Shown here: positions 24,518 through 35,034 of the stretch, one piece after another
How the letters are laid out: the number at the start of each line of letters is the position of its first letter
Position numbering within the stretch: the stretch's first letter is position 1
From: Polaromonas sp.
Lineage (GTDB): Bacteria; Pseudomonadota; Gammaproteobacteria; Burkholderiales; Burkholderiaceae_C
NCBI RefSeq assembly: GCF_010365105.1
Contig: NZ_JAAFGZ010000015.1
Location: 67,116-112,731 of the forward strand
Direction: 5' to 3'
DNA length: 45,616 nt
The notes under the pieces: generated by a model
Database searches by the model: none
What the model was told of the DNA's origin: nothing
Seen by the model: the letters and a program-made list of their open reading frames with translations, nothing else
Position numbers and translations under genes: made by a program

Positions 24518-25059
24518 AGGTCACACAGACGGCTATTGCCGATGTGCTGATCATCGAGCCGAAGGTATTCGGCGATGCGCGCGGCTTTTTCTTCGAGAGT
24601 TTCAACCAGCAGGCGTTTGACGAAGTGGCGGGAGCCCACCATCAGTTTGTGCAGGACAACCACAGCCGAAGCACCAAGGGCGTGCTGCGCGGCCTGCACT
24701 ATCAGATTGAGCAACCGCAGGGTAAGCTGGTCCGGGTAGCGCGCGGAGCGGTGTTCGACGTGGCGGTGGACATCCGCAAGTCATCGTCAACGTTCGGGGA
24801 ATGGGTGGGCGTGGAATTGAGCGAAGAAAATCACCGCCAGCTGTGGGTGCCGCCGGGCTTCGCTCATGGGTTTGTGGTACTCAGCGAGACGGCAGATTTT
24901 CTGTACAAAACGACCGACTACTATGCGCCCGCGCATGAGCGCTGCATTGCCTGGAATGATCCGGCTATCGGGATTGAGTGGCCGCTAGCCCTGCACGGCA
25001 TTGCACAACCCGTACTTTCTGCCAAGGATCTGCAGGGTATAAATTTGAGTAAAGCTTGA
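24514..25059 (+). CDS. rfbC: dTDP-4-dehydrorhamnose 3,5-epimerase
   Basis: 181 residues, standard for Rml[34 protein letters not shown] (the catalytic His region) and [15 protein letters not shown] are the cupin-fold signatures. It epimerises the 4-keto sugar at C3 and C5. It ends the GC-rich rml block; immediately downstream (from 25070) base composition becomes markedly more AT-rich. Confidence 0.97.
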   Translation: MKVTQTAIADVLIIEPKVFGDARGFFFESFNQQAFDEVAGAHHQFVQDNHSRSTKGVLRGLHYQIEQPQGKLVRVARGAVFDVAVDIRKSSSTFGEWVGVELSEENHRQLWVPPGFAHGFVVLSETADFLYKTTDYYAPAHERCIAWNDPAIGIEWPLALHGIAQPVLSAKDLQGINLSKA

Positions 25060-25069
25060 GAAGCGGCAT

Positions 25070-26338
25070 ATGTCGCTGCGACGCAATACGCTCTGGAATT
25101 TAGCCGGAACCGGATTTCCCCTTGTGCTGGGGGCAGTCACGATACCCTATCTGATTAAAGAGGTGGGTGTCGAGGCATTTGGTATCCTCACGATAGTGTG
25201 GGCCCTGATTGGGTACTTTAGTCTTTTTGATTTTGGACTGGGTCGAGCGCTTACACAACAAGTGGCTGCCGCCCGCTCAACAGGTTCCGATGCTTCATTA
25301 CCCAGCCTGGTGAAAACAGGGCTTTGGTTTACTGCAGTAACGGGTTTATTGGGTGGGCTGATCCTTGGACTGACCTCTGAGAGGCTGGCACTTGATTGGC
25401 TTAATGTCAGTATATCCTTGCAGCCCAGCACAGCTAATGCATTGTTAATTGCTGCAATAGGTATTCCATTAACAACAGTCACCACCGGCCTCCGGGGAAT
25501 TCTGGAAGGTTATGAAGATTTCCGGGTAGTGAATTTGTTGCGGATGTGCTTGGGAGCGGCAAATTTTGGCTTGCCTGCGCTTAGCGTGATGTTCTTGGGT
25601 AAATCACTGGTTTGGATGGTTGCCAGTTTAATTGCTGCACGGGTATTAATGCTTGCAGCCCATGCCTGGGAAGTGCACAAAAAACTGCCAACAGACTCGG
25701 CGCTTGGAGGGGTCAGCAAAGAAAAGATGCGACAGCTGCTGTCTTTCGGTGCATGGATGACGGTTTCAAACATTATCAGTCCCTTAATGGTTACTGCAGA
25801 CAGATTTGTTATTTCTGGAGCACTAGGTGCAAGTGTTGTCGCTTACTATACCGTGCCCTTTGAAGCCTTGATACGTGTACTGGTTTTACCTGCCGCATTA
25901 ACTGCGGCATTATTTCCCAGGATTGCCACAGTCATGAAGATAAATCCTTCGGAAGCGAAAATTCTGTACAGAAAATGTTTGGCTACAGTAGCTGGAGTTT
26001 TACTTCCTGTATGCATTTTAATCGCGGTTGGATCGAGGTGGGGTCTGCATTTATGGCTGGGGCAGGATTTTGCAGATAAATCCTGGGCGATTGTTTCGGT
26101 GATGGCTTTGGGTTTGCTGCTTAATGGGATGGCACATGTTCCCTTTGCTGCCATTCAGGCAGGAGGTGATTCCCGTACAACGGCCTATCTGCATTTGATT
26201 GAATTGTTGTTTTATGCTCCACTGCTGTTTTTTTGCATGAAAACATTTGGCATATTGGGTGCCGCAATCGCTTGGACGATAAGAGTGGGTATGGATTTGC
26301 TTGCACTTCTTTTGATTTGTAAAAGAAACAAACTTTGA
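25070..26338 (+). CDS. wzx: Wzx-type polysaccharide flippase (MOP superfamily)
   Basis: 422 residues with about 12-14 hydrophobic segments. The N-terminal SLRRNTLWNLAGTGFPLVLGAVTIPYLIKEVGVEAFGIL is typical of oligosaccharide flippases (N-x-x-x-x-x-x-P...PxLxxxxGxxxxG). It should move the lipid-linked repeat unit across the inner membrane. It starts 10 bases after rfbC, so it is likely in the same operon. Its A/T-rich codon use suggests different ancestry from the rml genes. Confidence 0.88.
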   Translation: MSLRRNTLWNLAGTGFPLVLGAVTIPYLIKEVGVEAFGILTIVWALIGYFSLFDFGLGRALTQQVAAARSTGSDASLPSLVKTGLWFTAVTGLLGGLILGLTSERLALDWLNVSISLQPSTANALLIAAIGIPLTTVTTGLRGILEGYEDFRVVNLLRMCLGAANFGLPALSVMFLGKSLVWMVASLIAARVLMLAAHAWEVHKKLPTDSALGGVSKEKMRQLLSFGAWMTVSNIISPLMVTADRFVISGALGASVVAYYTVPFEALIRVLVLPAALTAALFPRIATVMKINPSEAKILYRKCLATVAGVLLPVCILIAVGSRWGLHLWLGQDFADKSWAIVSVMALGLLLNGMAHVPFAAIQAGGDSRTTAYLHLIELLFYAPLLFFCMKTFGILGAAIAWTIRVGMDLLALLLICKRNKL

Positions 26339-26386
26339 AGCTGATGGAAAACACTCTATTTTTTATAAGATTAAGGACTGCAAAAA

Positions 26387-27253
26387 ATGAGTTCGAGTGA
26401 AAATCTTGATGGTGTGCTTGCTGTGCTGGTTGTTTATGAGCGTAATTTAGAAGAAGTCAAGCCTTGGAATCAGTTACGTACGTTGTTAAAATACAGTAAG
26501 GCAGGCAGTTTGAGTTTGTGTCATGTACTTATTTATGATAATTCTGCGCAACCACGAGCAAAGCCTCCCTTGCTGGAGAATTGCAGCTATATTCACAATC
26601 CAAAAAATGAAGGAACGGCATCTGCCTATGCATGCGGTATGTATTTGGCGCAAGATTTAGGGTTGGGCTGGCTCTTGCTTCTGGACCATGACACGACACT
26701 TCCTGAAGGTTTTTTCTCCCTTGCTTCTGAGGCATTGAACCAGGCAGGCATACGTCCAGCTGCATTGCTTCCCTGGGTGGTGCATGCTGAAAGAGCTGTC
26801 TCGCCTGCACATATGACCTGGAACGGCGGTTTCAAGCCTGTCCCGCGCCATTCGGGATTGAAGTTAGGTAAATGCCTGACTGGAATTTCCTCGGCAAGTT
26901 TTGTCGATGTCAAATCCTTTGAGGAAATCGGACCTATACCGAAACAACTTTGGCTTGATTATGTAGATCACTGGATTTTTTCACGATTTAACTCGATGAA
27001 TAAAAGTATTGCTGTGTTTGATGCCGTTGTAAAGCATGAGCTGTCGATCTATGAGCCAGCTACTGTAAATCGTGCACGGCTTTTTAATATAATGGATGCT
27101 GAGAATTTTTTTATTGCATCATTGCCGTGGTCTGCGCGATTTTTTTATCCGATGAGAATTTTGTTTCGTATAGTTCGACAGATGTTATCCAATCCTGCTG
27201 GGGCATGGAACATCGTTGCATGGCTTTTTGAGCCACGTAAAAATCATTCATGA
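26387..27253 (+). CDS. GT2 family glycosyltransferase, rhamnosyltransferase-like
   Basis: 288 residues. GVLAVLVVYERN, VLIYDNSAQ, IHNPKNEGTASAYACGM and LLLLDHDTTLPEGFF follow the GT2 rhamnosyltransferase pattern, in which the DHDT or DQD motif binds metal and donor. It has no clear membrane anchor. With rmlBDAC next door, dTDP-rhamnose is a plausible donor. Its stop overlaps the start of the polymerase candidate. Confidence 0.82.
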   Translation: MSSSENLDGVLAVLVVYERNLEEVKPWNQLRTLLKYSKAGSLSLCHVLIYDNSAQPRAKPPLLENCSYIHNPKNEGTASAYACGMYLAQDLGLGWLLLLDHDTTLPEGFFSLASEALNQAGIRPAALLPWVVHAERAVSPAHMTWNGGFKPVPRHSGLKLGKCLTGISSASFVDVKSFEEIGPIPKQLWLDYVDHWIFSRFNSMNKSIAVFDAVVKHELSIYEPATVNRARLFNIMDAENFFIASLPWSARFFYPMRILFRIVRQMLSNPAGAWNIVAWLFEPRKNHS

Positions 27254-28464
27254 TGCGGGCACTTTATACGGTGACGGTACTGGAGCTGTTTTTGGGTGGC
27301 GGCGGGCGTTTGCTTGAGTTTGGCCCGGTAACTCTGCGCATGGTGTTGTTTGTATTATGTATTTGTGCATCCATGGTGCTGTTGGTGTTTCACAAAAATA
27401 AAGATGGCGGTGCGGTGTTGTTTTCCTTGGGCGTGAGCGTGGTTTATATGCTTGTTCATGGCCTTGGATTTTTTAATGGAGCAGTTAAGGGAGCGGACTG
27501 GGCAGATTTGCTTTCCGATACACAGCCATCTTTGTACTGGATGCTCGCACCTTTCTTCGCAATCATGTTGGGTTCTGTGAGTGTTGTCCGATCGACAGCA
27601 ACAATGTTATGTATGTCCGGTGTAGTGCTTGCAATCATATATTTAATCTCAGTGGTTGGATTATGGTCGGGAATTTTGGAGTTTGACAGGTTTTATCAAA
27701 CCCTTGATTCAACTGGTGAATTTTTCTTTCGAGGTGAGAATTTTTTCTTTTATAAAGGATTTCTTTATCTTGCTATTTCCAGTGTTTTTCTGATGTTCAT
27801 GAAGGGCCGGTTGTCAAGTGTTGCATTGCTTTTGGTCATCGTCGCTCTTACTCTCACATTGACGCGGGGTTTTGTTATTTCTACGGCGGCAGCAATAATT
27901 TTCATGCTGTTCGGACTTCGTCGATGGAAATCTCTTGCCTTAGCATTTTTGTTGACGTTTATTTCCGGTTTTTTTGTCTGGTTTTATTTGCCTGGCACAA
28001 GTGCAGGATTTTCTGAGCAACGTGAGATTTCAAATAATGTCCGCCTGAACGATTTGAGTTTCATGCTTGAAAATGCAAGTGTCTCAACGTTGATAATAGG
28101 TGAGGGGTTTGGGTCGTATATTAATGAGCGGTTGAATATCGAGAATTCTTTCCTGTGGATAGGGTGGAAGTTGGGCGTGGCCGGATTGATGTTTTGGTTG
28201 TTTCCTCTGATAACGGCATTTATTTATTATCATCGTATTGATAAAAATGACTTAAATTATAATTTGGGATCGGCTTTCTTTTATTCTATTTTGCTTGTTT
28301 ACATTCAAACTGGATCAAATCCTTTTTTGAATAATCCAATTGGCTTGTCTTTCGTATTGATCTCTTTGTTTTCACTGCGTACGCTGGCTAATTTTTCGGA
28401 TTCGCGTGAAATGACTGGCAAGCCGATAACCTATTTTGACAAGACAGGTGTCGCAATTTTATGA
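27250..28464 (+). CDS. Wzy-like O-antigen/polysaccharide polymerase candidate
   Basis: 404 residues with about ten hydrophobic segments and a larger periplasmic loop around residues 245-295 (PGTSAGFSEQREISNNVRLNDL, then IIGEGFGSYINERLNIENSFLWIGWKLG). Wzy proteins are recognised by topology and position more than by sequence. It lies between two glycosyltransferases and after Wzx, and no other polymerase is in the locus. Two adjacent ATGs (27250 and 27253) are possible. It is very AT-rich. Confidence 0.7.
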   Translation: MMRALYTVTVLELFLGGGGRLLEFGPVTLRMVLFVLCICASMVLLVFHKNKDGGAVLFSLGVSVVYMLVHGLGFFNGAVKGADWADLLSDTQPSLYWMLAPFFAIMLGSVSVVRSTATMLCMSGVVLAIIYLISVVGLWSGILEFDRFYQTLDSTGEFFFRGENFFFYKGFLYLAISSVFLMFMKGRLSSVALLLVIVALTLTLTRGFVISTAAAIIFMLFGLRRWKSLALAFLLTFISGFFVWFYLPGTSAGFSEQREISNNVRLNDLSFMLENASVSTLIIGEGFGSYINERLNIENSFLWIGWKLGVAGLMFWLFPLITAFIYYHRIDKNDLNYNLGSAFFYSILLVYIQTGSNPFLNNPIGLSFVLISLFSLRTLANFSDSREMTGKPITYFDKTGVAIL

Positions 28465-29228
28465 GTCTCCCGGTTTCAGTGGTGATGGCCGTATTCAACG
28501 GTCGAAAATTTCTTCCTGTTCAGATTGCTTCGGTTCTTTCCCAGCTTGAGCCGCAGGATGAGCTCCTGGTCATCGACGATGCTTCTTCTGATGGGTCCAG
28601 CGAATGGCTTGCTTCAGTCAATGATGCCCGTGTTCATGTTTATGTCAATCCCGTCAATACGGGTGTTATAAAGAGCTTTGAGCGCGGATTTTCCCTGGCT
28701 CGGCATTCTATTTTATTTTTATGTGATCAGGATGATGCATGGTTGCCTGGAAAACGTTCGAGCTTTGTGAATGAATTCGAACGTGATCCTCGGGTATTGG
28801 TGGTTGTATCTGATGCCGAATTGATTGATGCACAAGGTGTGGTTACTGCGCCATCCTTCATGGAAACCCGTGGCGGATTTAAGGGTGGTTTATGGAGTAC
28901 GCTGATACGAAATCGTTATCTGGGTTGCGCAATGGCCATTCGAGGTGAACTGCTTTCTGTTGCACTTCCCATCCCAGCTTCGGTGCCAATGCACGACATG
29001 TGGCTTGGAGTGCTTGGTGCAGCCTTTGGAAGAGTAAGTTATATTCCATTTCCATTGATTCAATATCGTCGTCACAACAGTAATGTTAGTCCTGATAAAT
29101 CGCAAGGCTGGCTGCTGATGCTGGTTTGGCGGATCAGGCTTTTTGCTTTATGGGTGCGTCGAATAATTTCCCAAGGATTTCGATTAAACAATCTTCGCGA
29201 TTCTTTGATTGATAATCAAAAAAAATAA
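28461..29228 (+). CDS. GT2 family glycosyltransferase
   Basis: 255 residues. VSVVMAVFNGRKFLPVQIASVL, LLVIDDASSDGSSEW and LFLCDQDDAWLPGK are the classic GT-A elements of rhamnosyl- and related transferases of O-antigen loci. The start overlaps the upstream stop (ATGA). It ends with a basic region that could rest on the membrane. The sugar is not determinable. Confidence 0.88.
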   Translation: MSLPVSVVMAVFNGRKFLPVQIASVLSQLEPQDELLVIDDASSDGSSEWLASVNDARVHVYVNPVNTGVIKSFERGFSLARHSILFLCDQDDAWLPGKRSSFVNEFERDPRVLVVVSDAELIDAQGVVTAPSFMETRGGFKGGLWSTLIRNRYLGCAMAIRGELLSVALPIPASVPMHDMWLGVLGAAFGRVSYIPFPLIQYRRHNSNVSPDKSQGWLLMLVWRIRLFALWVRRIISQGFRLNNLRDSLIDNQKK

Positions 29229-29257
29229 CTTTGATCTATAAGGTGTAAAGGCTTATC

Positions 29258-30202
29258 TTGAGTGTAGATAATATTAATGATGATTTGACGGTGCTTGATG
29301 TGGCCGTACTTCTGGCTGCATTCAATGGTACGCAATGGATTGATGCGCAAATAACATCCATACTGGAACAAAAAAATGTGAATGTAAAAATTTTCATCAG
29401 TGTTGATCCGTCGACGGATGACACAATGGTTTTATGTCAAGATTGGGCGAGTAGGAACTCGTCTGTTTTTGTGCTCCCTTGTGTGGAGCGTTTTGGTGGT
29501 GCTGCGCGTAATTTTTTTAAAATTTTCAGTGAAGTAAATTTTCGGAAATTCGACTACGTCTGTCTTGCCGATCAGGATGATATTTGGCTTCCAGATAAGC
29601 TGATTCGTGCGCATGAAATGCTTTTGAAAACTGGAGCAGATGCCTATTCAAGTAATGTCATTGCATTTTGGCAAGATGGTCGTCAGCAACTAATTGAAAA
29701 ATCACAGAAGCAGACTCGATGGGACTTTTTGTTCGAAGCTGCGGGTCCAGGTTGCACGTATGTGTTTCGAAAAGAACTTGCTTGTGCCATTCAAGTCCTG
29801 CTGAAAACCCGCTGGACTGAAGTTCAACAGGTCGGTTTGCATGACTGGTTTTTTTATGCCTATGCGCGCGCCAATGGGTATCGGTGGTTTATAGATGACT
29901 ACGCTGGAATGCTTTACCGGCAGCATGAAAAAAACCAGGTAGGTGTCAATAAGGGATTGCAAGCTTATCTTCACCGCGCACGCAAGGTATTGAATGGATG
30001 GGGGCTGGCCCAATCTGCATTGATTGCTGAACTTGTCGGATTGGGGAATGATCCTTTCGTCCGGCAGTGGTCGAACGGCAGCAAGTCGGGTTTGCTGTCG
30101 CTCAGTCTCCATGCCTGGGAATGCCGTCGACGTTTGCGCGACAAGATACTGTTTTCATTGTCGTGTGCCGCTTTGCTGCTGGCAGGAAAGCGTCGCGCAT
30201 GA
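29258..30202 (+). CDS. GT2 family glycosyltransferase
   Basis: 314 residues from a TTG preceded by AAAGG with six bases spacing, which supports this unusual start. VAVLLAAFNGTQWIDAQITSIL, ISVDPSTDDT and VCLADQDDIWLPDKL are the GT-A motifs. A C-terminal part (about 230-314) is basic with a hydrophobic end (ILFSLSCAALLLAGKRRA) that could anchor it. The 3' end overlaps the epimerase-like gene's ATG. It is the last gene of the AT-rich block; base composition rises again within its end. Confidence 0.86.
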   Translation: MSVDNINDDLTVLDVAVLLAAFNGTQWIDAQITSILEQKNVNVKIFISVDPSTDDTMVLCQDWASRNSSVFVLPCVERFGGAARNFFKIFSEVNFRKFDYVCLADQDDIWLPDKLIRAHEMLLKTGADAYSSNVIAFWQDGRQQLIEKSQKQTRWDFLFEAAGPGCTYVFRKELACAIQVLLKTRWTEVQQVGLHDWFFYAYARANGYRWFIDDYAGMLYRQHEKNQVGVNKGLQAYLHRARKVLNGWGLAQSALIAELVGLGNDPFVRQWSNGSKSGLLSLSLHAWECRRRLRDKILFSLSCAALLLAGKRRA

Positions 30203-31152
30203 TCCGACCGAATGTTCTGGTCACCGGTGCCAATGGGTTTGTGGGAGGGGCCGTGTGCGCCGAGGCTGCCGCCCGTGAGTTGACAGTGGGCGCGGCGACC
30301 CGCGCACCTTGCCGATTTTTCGGCGAAACCGAAAATATCGTGGTGGAGGAGATCAATGCCAACACCCTCTGGCATGCTGCCCTGAACGGCCGCCAGGCCG
30401 TTGTTCATGCGGCTGCCCGCGTGCATGTCATGGCAGAAACAGCCGGCAATCCCCTGGATGAATTTCGCCGGGTCAACGTTCAGGGCACCTTGAATCTGGC
30501 TGAACAGGCGGCGTTTGCCGGTGTGCGTCGCTTTGTCTTCATCAGCTCCGTCAAGGTCAATGGCGAAGCAACGCAGCCCGACCGGCCTTTTTGCGCCGAC
30601 GATGCGCCGGCGCCGCTCGACGCCTATGGCATTTCCAAGCTGGAGGCCGAACAGGGGTTGCGAGAGATTGCGGCTCAAACCGGCATGGAAGTCGTCATCA
30701 TTCGTCCGCCGCTGGTGTACGGCCCCGGCGTCAAGGCCAATTTCGCCACCATGATGCGCTGGCTCCGGCGCGGCGTACCCTTACCGCTGGGCGCCATCCA
30801 CAACCAGCGCAGCCTGGTGGCGCTGGACAACCTGGTCGATCTGATCGTGACCTGCCTGACCCATCCGGCGGCGGCCAACCAGACCTTTCTGGTGTCCGAT
30901 GGACAAGATGTTTCCACCACCGAATTGCTGCGCCGCATGGGCCAGGCCATGAATCGCCCGGCGCGCCTGATTCCCGTGCCTGCGGGTCTGCTGACGCAGG
31001 CGGCTGCGCTGCTCGGCAAGGGGGACATGGCCCGGCGCCTCTGCGGTTCGCTGCAGGTGGATATTCAGAAAACGCGCCATCTTTTGGGTTGGAAACCACC
31101 CTTGACCCTGGATCAGGGCTTGAAGAAGGCCGCGGAAGGCTACTCCCCATGA
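30199..31152 (+). CDS. NAD-dependent epimerase/4-reductase of nucleotide sugars (SDR)
   Basis: 317 residues from ATG 30199 (ATGA overlap with the previous gene); longer in-frame starts upstream lie inside that gene. NVLVTGANGFVGGAV is the Rossmann motif, FISSVKVNGE and DAYGISKLEAE carry the Ser and Tyr-x3-Lys. Sequence pattern and neighbours resemble the UDP-4-keto-sugar reductases WbpV/WreQ, which work with a WbpM-type dehydratase and a small sugar-phosphate transferase to make and load QuiNAc or FucNAc. The two partners follow directly. Exact sugar is inference. Confidence 0.82.
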   Translation: MIRPNVLVTGANGFVGGAVCAEAAARELTVGAATRAPCRFFGETENIVVEEINANTLWHAALNGRQAVVHAAARVHVMAETAGNPLDEFRRVNVQGTLNLAEQAAFAGVRRFVFISSVKVNGEATQPDRPFCADDAPAPLDAYGISKLEAEQGLREIAAQTGMEVVIIRPPLVYGPGVKANFATMMRWLRRGVPLPLGAIHNQRSLVALDNLVDLIVTCLTHPAAANQTFLVSDGQDVSTTELLRRMGQAMNRPARLIPVPAGLLTQAAALLGKGDMARRLCGSLQVDIQKTRHLLGWKPPLTLDQGLKKAAEGYSP

Positions 31153-31709
31153 AGCGGATGTTTGACCTTTTCCTGGCCGTGGCGGCCGCCCTGATTCTGG
31201 TTGTGCCGGTGTCGCTGGTCGCCCTGATGGTCCGCCTGACCTCGCCCGGCCCTGTCCTGTACTGGTCGGACCGGGTAGGGCGCCACAACAAACTGTTCAA
31301 GATGCCCAAGTTCCGCAGCATGCGGGTCGGCACACCGGCCGTCGCCACGCACTTGCTGGCCGACCCAACAACCTATCTGACGCCCATTGGCAGCTTTTTA
31401 CGCAAAAGCAGCCTGGATGAACTGCCGCAGTTGTGGAGTATCTTGACCGGTGACATGAGCTTTGTCGGGCCACGCCCTGCGCTCTTCAACCAGCATGACC
31501 TGATTGAACTGAGGACCCGTTTTGGCGTGCATGAACTGGTGCCGGGGCTGACGGGCTGGGCACAAATCAACGGGCGCGACGAGTTACCCATTCCCGACAA
31601 GGTCAAACTCGATGTGGCGTATCTTCAGCAGCAGACGCTGTGGTTTGACATTCGTATTTTGTGGCTGACCTTCGTCAAGGTAATTCGGCGCGATGGCGTC
31701 GCCCACTGA
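31149..31709 (+). CDS. Small bacterial sugar-phosphate transferase (initiating PGT)
   Basis: 186 residues from ATG 31149, overlapping the upstream stop. It is the minimal monotopic PGT type: an N-terminal reentrant hydrophobic helix (MFDLFLAVAAALILVVPVSLVALMV), the basic VGRHNKLFKMPKFRSM, the catalytic Asp-Glu in SSLDELPQLW, and GDMSFVGPRPAL. It transfers a sugar-1-phosphate to undecaprenyl phosphate and starts the repeat unit. The gene before makes a nucleotide sugar and the gene after is a dehydratase, so its donor is likely a UDP-6-deoxy-HexNAc. Confidence 0.9.
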   Translation: MKRMFDLFLAVAAALILVVPVSLVALMVRLTSPGPVLYWSDRVGRHNKLFKMPKFRSMRVGTPAVATHLLADPTTYLTPIGSFLRKSSLDELPQLWSILTGDMSFVGPRPALFNQHDLIELRTRFGVHELVPGLTGWAQINGRDELPIPDKVKLDVAYLQQQTLWFDIRILWLTFVKVIRRDGVAH

Positions 31710-31843
31710 CCGTCAGCGGGCTGAATGAAAAATGTGTTGACGGTTATGCAAGCGGGAACAAGGGGATGGCGTGTTTCAAGGCTGAAAGCATCGGTTTTAC
31801 TTCGCTGCTTGCTTGCCTTCAGGCCTAACTACAAGAAGATCAA

Positions 31844-33796
31844 ATGTTATTCAATCGATTGAATGCAGCACCCTTGCTGGCATTGCCGCGCAATGCCAAA
31901 CGGGCGTTTGTCATTGTGCTTGACCTGCTGCTGACGCTGGTGTCGGTGTGGATCGCTTTTTACCTGCGCGTCGACCAGACCGGCCTGCCCTATGCACAGC
32001 AAGCCTACGTGTACCTGCTCGCGCCCCTGCTGGCGATTCCTGTCTTCGTGCGATTTGGACTGTACCGCGCCATTTTTCGCTACACCGGCATGGCGGCCCT
32101 GGCGACCACGGCCAAAGCGGTCGCGCTGTATGCGGTGCTATTTTTTGGGACTTTGCTGTATTTCAAATGGGAAGGCGTGCCCCGCACCCTGGGCCTGATC
32201 CAGCCCCTGCTGCTGCTGCTGCTGGTCGGCATCAGCCGTGCGATGGCGCGGTTCTGGCTGGCCGGCTGGTCGAGCAAGGCGCGTCATGCGGTCGGCCGCC
32301 TGCTGATCTATGGCGCTGGCGAGGCGGGTGTGGAAACAGCCTCTGCCCTGGCGGTGGCCCGCCAGTTCGTGCTGCTGGGCTTTATCGACGATGACAAAAA
32401 GAAGGCCGGAAGAAGCATCAACGGCGTCGACATCATGGCACCCGCCGAGGTGGCCGATGCTGTGGAGCGCATGGGCGTGACTGACATCCTGCTGGCCATG
32501 CCGGCGCTGGACCGTGCGCGGCGCAATGAAATCATCGCCAGCCTGCGCGAACTGCCCGTGCACGTCCGGACGCTCCCCGGCATGGGCGACATGGCGTCGG
32601 GGCGGGTGACGATCCAGGATTTCCAGGAACTCGATGTGGAAGACCTGCTGGGCCGCCCGCCGGTGCCGCCCGATTCGACCCTGCTGGCGCGCAACCTGGC
32701 CGACCAGGCGGTGCTGGTCACCGGCGCAGGCGGCAGCATCGGCAGCGAGTTGTGCCGCCAGATCCTGCAGGAAAAGCCGCGCCGGCTGGTGCTGGTCGAA
32801 CTCAATGAATTTGCCCTGTACACCATTCACCGCGAACTGCTGGGTTTGTGCATTGACCATGGGCTGCAGGTCGAGGTGGTCCCTCTGCTGGCCAGCGTCG
32901 GCAATTTTGGCCGCATCAAGGAAATCTTCCAGCTTTACCGGCCGGCCACGGTCTACCACGCCGCAGCCTACAAGCATGTGCCGCTGGTCGAGAGCAATCC
33001 GTCCGAAGGCGTGCTGAACAATGTCTTTGGTACCCTGAACGCCGCCAGAGCCGCCATGGAAAGCGGAACATCGCATTTCGTGCTGATTTCCACCGACAAG
33101 GCGGTTCGCCCGACCAATGTCATGGGCGCGACCAAGCGCATGGCCGAACTGGTGCTTCAGGCACTGGCAGCCAGCCCGTCGGTGCGTTTTGTGGCCCCCG
33201 ACGGCAGCTACAGTCCGGAAGTCCCGAACCGCACCATATTTGCCATGGTCCGCTTTGGCAATGTGCTGGGCAGCAGCGGCAGCGTGGTGCCGCTGTTTCG
33301 CAAGCAGCTGCGCGACGGCGGCCCGCTGACGGTCACGCATCCGGAGGTCACACGCTATTTCATGACGATTCCCGAGGCCGCCCAGCTGGTGCTGCAAGCC
33401 GGTGCCATGGCCCAAGGGGGCGATGTGTTTGTGCTTGACATGGGCAGCCCGCTAAAAATTGTCGATCTTGCCCGGCGCATGGCGCAACTGTCCGGCCTGA
33501 GCCTGCGTGATGCGGACAACCCCGACGGCGATATTGAAATCAGGATCACCGGTCTTCGCCCTGGCGAAAAGCTGTACGAAGAACTGCTGATCGGCGACAA
33601 CCCCGAGAAAACGGCGCACCAGCGAATCATGAAGGCGCACGAGGAGTTTGTTTCCTGGACGGAACTCGCACCCATCCTGGTGGATATGCGCCAGGCCGCC
33701 ACGCTCAACCAAGCGCCGGTGATGCGCGCCATCCTGCTCCGGCTGGTGCATGGCTACCGCCCGCATGGAGACAGCGTGGCTGGTGCGCCGGCGTAA
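31844..33796 (+). CDS. Membrane-bound nucleotide-sugar 4,6-dehydratase, WbpM/CapD type
   Basis: 650 residues, the normal length of WbpM. There are four N-terminal membrane segments (residues 20-140), a first nucleotide-binding domain (LLIYGAGEAGVETASAL, about 155), then the catalytic SDR domain starting VLVTGAGGSIGSELCRQIL (about 290). STDKAVRPTNVMGATKRMAE shows the Ser-Met-Lys type active site of this family (Met in place of Tyr). It likely makes UDP-2-acetamido-2,6-dideoxy-4-keto-hexose for the initiating sugar. A 134-bp gap precedes it, containing a possible -35 TTGACG near 31737. Confidence 0.93.
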   Translation: MLFNRLNAAPLLALPRNAKRAFVIVLDLLLTLVSVWIAFYLRVDQTGLPYAQQAYVYLLAPLLAIPVFVRFGLYRAIFRYTGMAALATTAKAVALYAVLFFGTLLYFKWEGVPRTLGLIQPLLLLLLVGISRAMARFWLAGWSSKARHAVGRLLIYGAGEAGVETASALAVARQFVLLGFIDDDKKKAGRSINGVDIMAPAEVADAVERMGVTDILLAMPALDRARRNEIIASLRELPVHVRTLPGMGDMASGRVTIQDFQELDVEDLLGRPPVPPDSTLLARNLADQAVLVTGAGGSIGSELCRQILQEKPRRLVLVELNEFALYTIHRELLGLCIDHGLQVEVVPLLASVGNFGRIKEIFQLYRPATVYHAAAYKHVPLVESNPSEGVLNNVFGTLNAARAAMESGTSHFVLISTDKAVRPTNVMGATKRMAELVLQALAASPSVRFVAPDGSYSPEVPNRTIFAMVRFGNVLGSSGSVVPLFRKQLRDGGPLTVTHPEVTRYFMTIPEAAQLVLQAGAMAQGGDVFVLDMGSPLKIVDLARRMAQLSGLSLRDADNPDGDIEIRITGLRPGEKLYEELLIGDNPEKTAHQRIMKAHEEFVSWTELAPILVDMRQAATLNQAPVMRAILLRLVHGYRPHGDSVAGAPA

Positions 33797-33826
33797 CCAC
33801 CCGCGGCCCTGCCGGGTGACGCCTGA

Positions 33827-34879
<1,053 letters not shown>

Positions 34880-34887
34880 GCGCATCG

Positions 34888-34928
34888 GCTGGCCTGATTT
34901 TTTCGGCCAGCACTGCGGTTTTTTTAGG
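34888..34928 (+). terminator. Probable terminator after argB
   Basis: The arms GCTGGCC and GGCCAGC enclose a T-rich loop, and a T run (TTTTTTT) begins about eight bases after the stem. The gap between stem and T run makes this less than ideal. Confidence 0.5.
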
Positions 34929-35034
34929 TAAAAATGTGTGTTTTCGCCCTACCAGCATGCATTCGAAGCTATCAAATCAGGACTGATTGGCCGATTCATT
35001 CGGTTTCCCCTGAAGGCCGCAGGGGACCGAATGC

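Noticed and set aside
30067..30198. Longer start for the epimerase-like gene
   Set aside because: The extension lies inside the preceding glycosyltransferase; ATG 30199 gives the ATGA overlap and puts the Rossmann motif at the N-terminus.
30591..31148. Longer frame in front of the sugar-phosphate transferase
   Set aside because: It runs out of frame through the epimerase-like gene with arginine-rich, non-coding composition; ATG 31149 fits the minimal PGT family.
32138..33415. 425-codon minus-strand frame opposite the WbpM-type dehydratase
   Set aside because: Composition (His, Gln and Arg rich) is typical of the antisense of a GC-rich gene, and the + strand gene is unambiguous.
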